Positions 38,265 through 45,421 of a stretch of DNA of 52,759 nucleotides are shown piece after piece. Every line of letters begins with the position of its first letter. Within the stretch, counting starts at the first letter, position 1. The position numbers were made by a program, and so were the translations under genes. Where the stretch lies: positions 1 to 52,759 of the forward strand of contig CALSLT010000036.1 in NCBI GenBank assembly GCA_943787265.1, written 5' to 3'. The notes beneath the pieces are model-generated. The model had not been told where the DNA came from and did no database searches. It saw only the letters and a program-made list of their open reading frames with translations. This stretch comes from an uncultured Planctomycetaceae bacterium. GTDB taxonomy: Bacteria; Planctomycetota; Planctomycetia; Planctomycetales; Planctomycetaceae.

Positions 38265-39788
38265 ATGAATCGTGTTGCTGCCTTGCCATTTCTGTTGCTG
38301 CTGATGCTGGTCGGTTCGACTCTGCAGGCAGCCGAGCGAAACATCATTTTCTTCATCACCGACGACGAGAGCCCGACGCTAGGTTGCTACGGTGACAAAG
38401 CAGCCGTCACGCCGAACATCGACGCGATCGCAAAAGACGGCACTCTGTTTCGTAAAGCTTTTGCCACAACAGCCAGTTGCAGCGCCAGCCGTTCGGTCGT
38501 GATGTCAGGGCTGCACAACCACCGGAACGGTCAGTACGGGCATCAGCATGCGTTTCACAAGTTTGCATCGTGGCACAACGTCGTGAGTCTCGCTCTGCCG
38601 CGAGTGATCGCAGACGCCGGTTACCGAACGGCGCAGATCGGCAAGTACCACGTCGCGCCTGAAGAGGTCTTCCGCTACGAAACTTATCTCAAAGGTGATG
38701 GCCGGAACGCGGTGACGATGGCTGACGCGTGTAAGGACTTCATCAACGACAAGGAAGACGATCGTCCATTCTTCATTTACTTCGGAACAAGCGATCCGCA
38801 CCGAGGCGGCGGTAAGGACAAGACTTCGAAGCTCGAACTGAAAGCCGACCTGTTCGGCAACAAGCCAAATGATGGCTCGCACAAAGGCGTCGAAGAAGTC
38901 ATCTACGATCCGGCGGACGTGATCATTCCACCGTTTATGTCGGACACGCCGGAGACTCGGGAAGAGCTCGCTCAGTACTACCAGTCTTGCGCGAGGATTG
39001 ACCAGGGAGTTGGTCGGCTTGTTGAAATCCTCAAAGAAGCGGATCTCTACGACAAAACTTTGATCGTCTTCACTTCCGACCACGGCATGGCATTCTCCGG
39101 TGGAAAGACAACCGTCTACGAAGCTGGGCTGAACGTTCCGTTCGTCGTTCGTAATCCCTACAACGAAATACGAGGAGTCACTTCCGACGCTCTCATCAGC
39201 CATATCGACATCACGCCATCGCTGCTGGACTTTGCCGGTGGCCTCGATAAGAAAACCAACGCGCCGAAGGGCATGATCGACGCGGACAAGTATTGGAAAG
39301 ATCGCGGCGCGAACGTCAAAGAAAACCGAGGACCGCGGGGCGGCTTGAAAAGTTATCAGGGCAAGTCGTGGCTCCACGTGCTCGACGACGACGAAGCACA
39401 ACACTGGGACTCGATATTCGCCTCGCACACCTTCCACGAAATTCAGATGTACTACCCGATGCGAGTCGTCCGGGACAAAAAGTACAAGCTCATCTGGAAC
39501 ATCGCTCACCCGCTGCCATACCCGTTCGCTTCAGACCTGTGGGCCGCATCGAGCTGGCAGGCTCAGTTCAAGAAGGGGATGGACGCCCCATACGGTCGCA
39601 AGACGGTAGGGCAGTATATCCACCGTGCGGAGTTCGAGCTGTTTGACATCCAGAAGGATCCAGAGGAAGGACACAACCTCGCCCTCTCGACGGAATACGC
39701 AGATATCCTCGAAGAGTACAAAGCCAAGCTGAAGGCCTACCAGAAGAAGATGCAGGACCCGTGGATCATGAAGTGGGACTACGAGTAA
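38265..39788 (+). CDS. exported sulfatase with CSASR maturation motif
   Basis: An arylsulfatase-family hydrolase, 507 residues, with signal peptide MNRVAALPFLLLLMLVGST (cut near LQAAE). The N-terminal metal Asp pair is in FITDDESPTLGCYG. The modified residue lies in CSASR: Cys is converted to formylglycine by the sulfatase-maturing enzyme, here with Ala in place of the usual Pro of CxPxR. TSDHGMAF supplies the second metal Asp and His. ATG 38265 has GGAG nine bases upstream and a good signal peptide, so the open frame back to 38112 is not used. It probably desulfates glycans together with neighbouring enzymes; the exact substrate is unknown. Confidence 0.9.
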   Translation: MNRVAALPFLLLLMLVGSTLQAAERNIIFFITDDESPTLGCYGDKAAVTPNIDAIAKDGTLFRKAFATTASCSASRSVVMSGLHNHRNGQYGHQHAFHKFASWHNVVSLALPRVIADAGYRTAQIGKYHVAPEEVFRYETYLKGDGRNAVTMADACKDFINDKEDDRPFFIYFGTSDPHRGGGKDKTSKLELKADLFGNKPNDGSHKGVEEVIYDPADVIIPPFMSDTPETREELAQYYQSCARIDQGVGRLVEILKEADLYDKTLIVFTSDHGMAFSGGKTTVYEAGLNVPFVVRNPYNEIRGVTSDALISHIDITPSLLDFAGGLDKKTNAPKGMIDADKYWKDRGANVKENRGPRGGLKSYQGKSWLHVLDDDEAQHWDSIFASHTFHEIQMYYPMRVVRDKKYKLIWNIAHPLPYPFASDLWAASSWQAQFKKGMDAPYGRKTVGQYIHRAEFELFDIQKDPEEGHNLALSTEYADILEEYKAKLKAYQKKMQDPWIMKWDYE

Positions 39789-39825
39789 GCCCTTTCACGT
39801 GACGTAGTGGATGACAAGCGAAGCG

Positions 39826-39848
39826 CCGGCATCCCTGCCGGATTTTTG
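39826..39848 (+). terminator. rho-independent terminator after sulfatase
   Basis: CCGGCA (39826-39831), loop TCCC and TGCCGG (39836-39841) with ATTTTTG after it form a compact terminator. Confidence 0.75.
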
Positions 39849-39900
39849 TTAAACGACGGATAGGCACTGATTCAGACGGATGATTGGGATGCTCCAATAA

Positions 39901-39932
39901 GCCATCCGTGCTTATCCGTGTAATCCGTGGTT
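39901..39932 (+). repeat. ATCCGTG short tandem motif
   Basis: Three copies of ATCCGTG occur 9-10 bases apart (starting near 39904, 39914 and 39923: ATCCGTGCTT, ATCCGTGTA, ATCCGTGGTT). The string 'ATCCGTGTAATCCGTGGTT' resembles an interspersed intergenic element I recall from Planctomycetes and related phyla. A degenerate form of the same unit (ACGGAT) precedes it at about 39855-39882 in opposite orientation. Confidence 0.45.
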
Positions 39933-39979
39933 CCTTTTTCAAGATTCCAGAATTTACGAACTGAGGCATAGCCGCTCCC

Positions 39980-41644
39980 ATGAGAATTCAACAGCCCGCA
40001 TTCCGGTACATGGTCAGCGTCGGGGCGCTGATGTCGCTATTCGTGGTGTTCGCCGAAGTTGCAAATGCTGCCGACGCTGAATCAAAACGCCCGAACATTC
40101 TGTTCGCGTTTGCGGACGACTGGGGACGTTACGCCAGTGCCTACGCGAAGATCGAACCGGGCGGACCGAGCGACATCGTCAGTACTCCAAACTTCGATCG
40201 CATTGCCAGTGAGGGAGTGCTGTTTCGCAATGCGTTTGTGAACGCTCCGTCGTGTACTCCTTGTAGAAGCTCGCTGTTGTCTGGTCAGTATTTCTGGCGG
40301 ACCGGTCGAGCCGCGATTCTGCAGGGAGCGATCTGGGACGGCTCCACACCGTCGTACCCGTTGCTGCTCGACGAGGCGGGATACCACATTGGACACACCT
40401 ACAAAGTCTGGAGCCCTGGCTCGCCACGGGATGCTCCCTACGGTGGAGCGGAGTTTGCGTACAACAAGCGAGGTTCAAAGTTCAACAGGTTCTCACAACA
40501 GGTCAGCGGTGCTGAAGATATTGAACGAGCGAAGAACAGTCTGCTCGAAGAAGTGCGTGGAAATTTCCGCGACTTCCTGGCCACTCGCAAAGACGGCGAG
40601 CCACTTTGTTATTGGTTCGGTCCGACGAACTGTCATCGCAAGTGGACCCAAGGATCCGGCGCGGAGTTGTGGGGACTCAACCCGGACGATCTGAAAGGTA
40701 AGATGCCGTCCTTTCTACCGGACGTTCATGTCGTGCGGGAAGACTTTGCGGATTACCTCGGCGAAGCGATGGCCTTCGACGCGGCTCTCGGAGTCCTCAT
40801 CGAAGAACTCGATCGAATCGGCGAGCTGGACAACACGCTCATCGCCGTCAGCGGCGACCACGGAATTCCAGGTTTCCCGAACGGCAAATGCAATCTCTAC
40901 GACTTCGGAGCCGCCGTTCCGCTGGCGATTCGCTGGCCGGGCAAAGCTCCTGCGGGGCGAGTCGTTGACGACTTCGTCTGCTTGCCTGACCTCGCACCGA
41001 CATTTCTGGAAGCAGGCGGTGAAAAACCGCTAGACGTGATGACCGGCCGCAGCCTCGTTAGCGTGTTGGCTTCCGAGAAAAGCGGACAGGTCGACAAGTC
41101 CCGCGACGCTGTCATCGTCGGCCGGGAACGGCACGTTGCCGCCGCTCGCACCGGCAATCTTCCTTACCCTCAGCGAGCCATCCGGACGAAAGATTTCCTT
41201 TACATCCGCAACTTCAAACCGGATCGCTGGCCGATGGGTATCGGCCCTGGCTACGGAGCCCCGGCTGCTCCCATGCCGTCAGTCAACCAACTGACAAACA
41301 ACACATTCGCCGCGTTCGGTGATCTAGACGCGAGCCCGACGAAAGCCTGGATCGCCACTCACCCCAATCAGGCAGACGGTCGCTTCTTCAACATCGCCTT
41401 CGGCCGCCGCCCCGAGGAAGAACTATTCGACCTGCGAACTGACGCCGACCAGGCGAAAAATGTCGCGAAGGGAGACGCGTACGAGTCAGTTCGCAAAGAA
41501 CTTTCGGCTCGCCTGATGAAAGTCCTGAAAGAAACCGGAGACCCCCGAGTCACCGGCGACGGCACAACTTTCGACAAACCACCATTCTCCGGAGAGTGGA
41601 GACGTCCTTCACGGAAACCGCAGACGGCAATTCGGAAAAAGTGA
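39980..41644 (+). CDS. exported sulfatase with CTPCR maturation motif
   Basis: A second sulfatase, 554 residues. Signal-like N-terminus (about 1-30, hydrophobic MVSVGALMSLFVVFAEV, cut near NAADA). Metal-binding ADDWGRYAS follows. The formylglycine site reads CTPCR in APSCTPCRSSLLSG, so it fits CxPxR. SGDHGIPGFPNGK provides the second metal Asp and His. The C-terminal part ends in a basic tail (RRPSRKPQTAIRKK). ATG 39980 lacks a close ribosome binding site; ATG 40010 is the alternative. It differs clearly in sequence from the sulfatase just upstream, so the two probably act on different sulfate esters. Confidence 0.9.
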   Translation: MRIQQPAFRYMVSVGALMSLFVVFAEVANAADAESKRPNILFAFADDWGRYASAYAKIEPGGPSDIVSTPNFDRIASEGVLFRNAFVNAPSCTPCRSSLLSGQYFWRTGRAAILQGAIWDGSTPSYPLLLDEAGYHIGHTYKVWSPGSPRDAPYGGAEFAYNKRGSKFNRFSQQVSGAEDIERAKNSLLEEVRGNFRDFLATRKDGEPLCYWFGPTNCHRKWTQGSGAELWGLNPDDLKGKMPSFLPDVHVVREDFADYLGEAMAFDAALGVLIEELDRIGELDNTLIAVSGDHGIPGFPNGKCNLYDFGAAVPLAIRWPGKAPAGRVVDDFVCLPDLAPTFLEAGGEKPLDVMTGRSLVSVLASEKSGQVDKSRDAVIVGRERHVAAARTGNLPYPQRAIRTKDFLYIRNFKPDRWPMGIGPGYGAPAAPMPSVNQLTNNTFAAFGDLDASPTKAWIATHPNQADGRFFNIAFGRRPEEELFDLRTDADQAKNVAKGDAYESVRKELSARLMKVLKETGDPRVTGDGTTFDKPPFSGEWRRPSRKPQTAIRKK

Positions 41645-41859
41645 CTGAGTGCGACGCGGTAACGGAGATCGATAGTGATTTCCGAAGAGGAGATGCCTGC
41701 AGTTGGTTGAGGGGAGGCTATGTGCGGGCATGACGATGGAGCAGCAGCTTGGGCTTGTCTCAGCTTTACGGCGATTGCTGGGAACGCTTCCCGGCGCACT
41801 CACCAATAGCTTCAAGATTCGTCGTTTCTCCAGCCGGCGGCTTGGCGACAGAACGTTTA

Positions 41860-42291
41860 TCAGATCAACTTTTCTGAAAGGGCTTCACGGATTTCGTCGC
41901 GGACTCGGCGGAAGCAGGCGAGTTTTTCTTCGTCGGTGCCTTCGGCGTGTGCCGGGTCGTCGAAGGGCCAGTGGAGTCGCTCGGTCGTGCCGGGGAATGT
42001 TGGGCAGTCGTGCTCGGCTCCTGAGCAGACGCTGATGATCAGATCTGGCGGCGTGCCGTCCGGTGGGAGAAATTCGTTGATCGATTTGCTGCGCAGGTCG
42101 GAGATGTCGATGCCGAGCTCTGCCATCGCCTTAACAGAGCCTTCGTGAACGTAACCGGCTGGGTTTGAACCGGCCGACAGTGCTTCGAAGCGATCGCCCG
42201 CTAGTTCTCGAAGCAGACCTTCAGCCATCTGGCTTCGACAGGAATTGCCCGTGCAGAGAAAGAGGACTCGTTTTTTCTGTCCATCCGTCAT
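41860..42291 (-). CDS. arsC: arsenate reductase, thioredoxin-coupled type
   Basis: A 143-residue low-molecular-weight phosphatase-fold enzyme that reduces arsenate to arsenite. The P-loop is C13-TGNSCR-S (C13 to R19), and the redox pair is C89 and C96 in VCSGAEHDC, matching the three-Cys relay of Staphylococcus ArsC (C10, C82, C89). HWPFDDPA carries the general acid Asp. The three cysteines argue against a plain protein tyrosine phosphatase. No arsR, arsB or acr3 gene is adjacent, so it stands alone. ATG 42291 with GGAAG upstream on this strand. Confidence 0.9.
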   Translation of the reverse strand: MTDGQKKRVLFLCTGNSCRSQMAEGLLRELAGDRFEALSAGSNPAGYVHEGSVKAMAELGIDISDLRSKSINEFLPPDGTPPDLIISVCSGAEHDCPTFPGTTERLHWPFDDPAHAEGTDEEKLACFRRVRDEIREALSEKLI

Positions 42292-42440
42292 GGATTGTCT
42301 TCCTTGCCCGTGAATATTCGCTCAAAGGCATTGGTAAAAGCGTGAGTTGGTTGCTTGATTATGAAGTGAGCACGGCCGTTCGGCCAGTGGGGGGCTGGTC
42401 GATGGAATTCGTTGTGTGGGCCGGTTATTCTCCGACTCCG

Positions 42441-42503
42441 CTGTCAATCTGACAGATGTTTTCAGCCGGCGTGGCTGCGTGATTGTCCGAATTCGGGCCA
42501 CGC
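42441..42503. promoter_or_regulatory. inverted repeats upstream of the sigma-54 promoter (candidate enhancer site)
   Basis: CTGTCA (42441-42446) ATC TGACAG (42450-42455) is a perfect inverted repeat, and GCGTGGC (42469-42475) is matched by GCCACGC (42497-42503). They lie roughly 70-130 bases before the predicted transcription start, the usual place for an enhancer-binding protein such as NtrC. Which factor binds is unknown. Confidence 0.4.
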
Positions 42504-42547
42504 AGAATCATCAGGATGGTCTCCACGATGTTGGATAAGCTGAGAAC

Positions 42548-42563
42548 TGGCACGGTCGTTGCT
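42548..42563 (+). promoter_or_regulatory. sigma-54 (RpoN) promoter for glutamine synthetase
   Basis: TGGCACG (42548-42554), four bases, TTGCT (42559-42563) is an exact match to the -24/-12 consensus TGGCACG-N4-TTGC, with GG at 42549-42550 and GC at 42561-42562. Transcription should start near 42574, giving a leader of about 410 nt before the glutamine synthetase ATG. Nitrogen control of glutamine synthetase by RpoN is well established in other bacteria. Confidence 0.75.
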
Positions 42564-42922
42564 TACTCTGCAAAGTGCAACGGACTCTGTGGTGATGTGG
42601 GTTCTGCGAAGGCTCCGTCACGCTGAACGTCCGGTTGGCAGAAGTCAGAAACGACTTTGTTTCTGCGGTAATGACGGAATTCGAACGTGGCCGTACTTCA
42701 GATTGCGGCAGATCGAGTTCGTTATCATTCGGCTCAGCGACCTTGGGGTCTGCGCTTCGAGTGGGCATTGGTGCCTCGACTCTGAGCAATGACGAGGCGT
42801 TGCCGAATCCGGATTTCAGGGAGCGCTCACTGTCTGGAGTTTTCCAGAGCTCCCAATACAAACCCGGTCGGGTGATGGTTGGCGAGCGGTTTGGATGCCG
42901 CCCGGTCATCGCGGGGCTCGGA

Positions 42923-42936
42923 TCTCTATATAGAGA
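42923..42936. promoter_or_regulatory. 14-bp perfect palindrome in the glutamine synthetase leader
   Basis: TCTCTATATAGAGA is self-complementary and lies 50 bases before the ATG, just upstream of a T run. It could be an operator or part of a second, -10-like promoter (TATATA), though no good -35 is seen at the right distance. Confidence 0.35.
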
Positions 42937-42985
42937 ACACTTTTTACGAATCGATTTTTGAACTGAATCCAGGAGTGACATTCAA

Positions 42986-43999
42986 ATGGCTAAATCAAAA
43001 CTTGAGTACATCTGGCTCGACGGCTACCTCCCAACACAGAGTCTTCGCAGCAAGACTCGCGTCGAAAGCGACTTCAGCGGCAACCTCGAAGACTGCCCAA
43101 TGTGGTGCTTTGACGGAAGCTCGACCGAACAGGCCGAAGGCGGAGCATCTGACTGCTTGCTGAAGCCAGTCGCGATCTTCCCGGATCCAGGCCGTAAGAA
43201 CTCTTACCTCGTCATGACGGAAGTTCTGAACGCTGACAGCACGCCACACGTCTCTAACGGTCGAGCAACGATCGAAGACGACGACGCTGATTTCTGGTTC
43301 GGTTTCGAGCAGGAATACTTCCTCTGGGATCCGCAACACAACCTGCCACCAGGATTCCCACCGGGTGGATTTCCTCCTCCGCAGGGGCCGTACTACTGCT
43401 CGGTCGGTGCCAAGAACGCTTACGGTCGCCAGGTCGTCGAAGAACACCTCGACACTTGCCTCGAAGCTGGCATCAACGTTGAAGGTATCAACGGCGAAGT
43501 CGCTGCCGGCCAGTGGGAATTCCAGGTCTTTGCAAAAGGTGCCGCACGAGCCGGGGACGAAATCTGGGTCGCTCGCTACCTGCTGGAACGAATTGGCGAA
43601 GACTACGGTCTGGCCATCAACTGGCACCCGAAACCGCTCGGACCAACCGACTGGAATGGTTCCGGCATGCACGCCAACTTCTCCAACGGTGCAATGCGAA
43701 CCGGCGGCGAAGAAGCACTCTTCCACAAGATCTGCGAAGGTTTCGGTGGGCAGGTTCCTCGACACATCGGTGTCTACGGTGCAGACAACGAACAGCGTCT
43801 GACTGGTCTGCATGAAACGCAGCGAATCGACGAGTTCAGCTACGGTGTGTCTGACCGTGGTGCATCCATCCGAATTCCGGTTGGAACGATCGAAGACGGC
43901 TGGAAAGGTCGCCTTGAAGACCGTCGTCCAGCATCAAACGCTGATCCTTACAAGGTGGCAGCAGCCATTGTTAAGACGACCAAAGCAGCTCTTGGCTAA
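42986..43999 (+). CDS. glnII: glutamine synthetase, type II (eukaryote-like)
   Basis: This enzyme makes glutamine from glutamate, ammonia and ATP. At 337 residues it is the short GSII form (decameric in plants and animals; GlnII in Rhizobium, Frankia and Streptomyces), not the 450-residue GSI. Signatures: EYIWLDGY near the N-terminus, MWCFDGSSTEQAEGGASD (Asp, Ser and Glu of the active site), FGFEQEYFLWD with metal Glu, INGEVAAGQWEFQV, GSGMHANFSNGAMR, and RGASIRIP near the end. A GFPPGGFPPPQG loop is as in other GSII proteins. It has no adenylylation Tyr of GSI type. ATG 42986 with AGGAG 11-15 bases upstream. Confidence 0.95.
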   Translation: MAKSKLEYIWLDGYLPTQSLRSKTRVESDFSGNLEDCPMWCFDGSSTEQAEGGASDCLLKPVAIFPDPGRKNSYLVMTEVLNADSTPHVSNGRATIEDDDADFWFGFEQEYFLWDPQHNLPPGFPPGGFPPPQGPYYCSVGAKNAYGRQVVEEHLDTCLEAGINVEGINGEVAAGQWEFQVFAKGAARAGDEIWVARYLLERIGEDYGLAINWHPKPLGPTDWNGSGMHANFSNGAMRTGGEEALFHKICEGFGGQVPRHIGVYGADNEQRLTGLHETQRIDEFSYGVSDRGASIRIPVGTIEDGWKGRLEDRRPASNADPYKVAAAIVKTTKAALG

Positions 44000-44041
44000 G
44001 ACTTCGGTCTCTAGCGTGATCTGTTAAGCAAAGAATGAGAG

Positions 44042-44075
44042 CGGCCGCCTGATAATTTTCAGGCGGCCGTTTTTT
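44042..44075 (+). terminator. strong rho-independent terminator after glutamine synthetase
   Basis: CGGCCGCCTGA (44042-44052), six-base loop, TCAGGCGGCCG (44059-44069) and six T form an ideal terminator. Confidence 0.95.
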
Positions 44076-44111
44076 GTTTACGACGAACGAAGAAGCAGCC
44101 TCCTGATGAAA

Positions 44112-45117
44112 TTATTCAGGAGCGGATAGAAGTTCGTGCCGCGTCGCACGTAAGTCGTCGATCATGTCCAGCATTGATTCGTAGCGGTCGTTGGGATCTT
44201 TCTCGATGGCCTTGAGAACGATTTTGTCGAGTGATTCCGGGATATTTCTGGCCGGAGCTTTCTTCAGCATCGATGGCGGCGAGAAGTTAATAATGTTGTC
44301 AAATGTGTGTCGGATGGTGGGGGCCGCGAAACGGCTCGTTGAACGTCAGCATCTCATACATCAACACGCCGAAGCTGAAGATGTCGGTTCGCTCGTCGAT
44401 ATTGCGGTTTCCGAGTACGGCTTCGGGCGACATATAAAGTGGTGTGCCGGGTCGCTGGCCTTCGAGCGTCAACGTCTGCAGTTGTTTGTCTTTGGACGTT
44501 GCCAGCTTGTGATCGAGATTTTCGGTGGGGATGGCGTCTTTATCGGACTGCCCCCAGACCTTGGCGACACCCCAGTCAAGCAGAATGACTTCGCCGAACT
44601 TTCCGACCCAGATGTTTTCCGGTTTGACGTCTCGATGCACCACGCCGTGAACGTGCGCGTAAGCCAGTGCCTGAGCCGCTTGGATCATCATGTCGATCAG
44701 CTGGTGCAGCGGGTATTCCCGCTCGGCGGTTTTGTCGCCCCAACTGAGTCGCTGCAGAATTTTGAAGAGATTCTCGCCAGCGATGCACTTCATCGTGAAG
44801 TAAAGATATCCCTCGTCGGTTTTGCCGATTTCATAAACCGGGACCGTCGCTGGGTGAGCGAGCTGAGAAGTGACTCTCGCCTCTCGAAGGAACCGCCTTC
44901 GTTCACTTGGATTGGTCGACGTCTTGGGGAGCAGCGTCTTCAGAGCGACAGTTCGCCCCATGATCGAGTCCCAGCACGACTGCAGCACCGCACTTCCTCC
45001 GCGAGCCATCTCCTGAAAGTCTTTGTATTTCGAAAAGTCGTTGGAGAAATCGTCCGGAAGATCGGGGTCCGTTCCCGAGAGGATGATTGTTGGGTAGCTG
45101 TCTGTCGGACCGCTCAT
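44112..45117 (-). pseudogene. Ser/Thr protein kinase disrupted by a one-base frameshift
   Basis: A Hanks-type kinase with degenerate glycine loop (ARGGSAVLQSC), Lys in VALKTLL, HRDVKPENI, DWGVAK, and SPEAVLGN...DIFSFGVLMYEM. As written, the frame stops at 44299 after FRGPHHPTHI, inside the C-lobe. The missing end is intact in another frame: FDNIINFSPP, then IPESLDKIVLKAIEKDPNDR and a stop at 44112. Removing one base from the run of five G at 44319-44323 (five C on the coding strand) restores a single frame of 334 residues, exactly divisible. ATG 45117 is supported by GGAG. It may be a real mutation, phase variation, or an assembly error. Substrates unknown. Confidence 0.85.
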
Positions 45118-45421
45118 GAGAGACTCCATCTCTATCAATTCTCGCTGCTCGTCGCGCTTTGAAGAGCACGTTCGCAGCGATTCGTATCGTCAGTACGACT
45201 CAACTTTAACTCGACGCCCGAAACCAGACCAGAACAGCTCTGGCGAACTCGGTCGAACGCGAGGCAATGTTCGGTTCCGGCCATGATCAGTGATCGGTTG
45301 GTCAAGGCTTGTTACATTCGTACGCTGTGTTGGGAGTGCCTGCCGGCGGACGTTCAGACCACCGTTCTGCTTTTCCTTTGCGGGTTGCAGCAGAACAGGA
45401 ATCGAGTCACGGAGTTGCGTT

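Larger units (their letters stand above)
42292..42985. other. long intergenic region upstream of glutamine synthetase
   Basis: About 690 bases without a convincing gene. Open frames on both strands (for example 42511-42981 minus, 42559-42792 plus) are short and unlike known proteins. It contains inverted repeats near 42441-42503, a sigma-54 promoter at 42548-42563, a leader of about 410 nt, and a 14-bp palindrome close to the gene. Confidence 0.6.

Noticed and set aside
38505..39509. 334-residue open frame on the minus strand opposite the first sulfatase
   Set aside because: The plus strand carries clear sulfatase motifs over the same bases; the antisense product has no recognisable features or start signals.
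41609..42035. Small open frames between the second sulfatase and arsC
   Set aside because: They overlap the ends of both genes and show no domain or start signal.
42511..42981. Possible small gene (minus) and a plus-strand frame 42559-42792 before glutamine synthetase
   Set aside because: The plus frame begins inside the sigma-54 promoter, neither has a binding site or known similarity; treated as leader sequence.
42995..43813. 272-residue open frame opposite glutamine synthetase
   Set aside because: The plus strand is an unmistakable GSII; the antisense frame reflects its codon bias.
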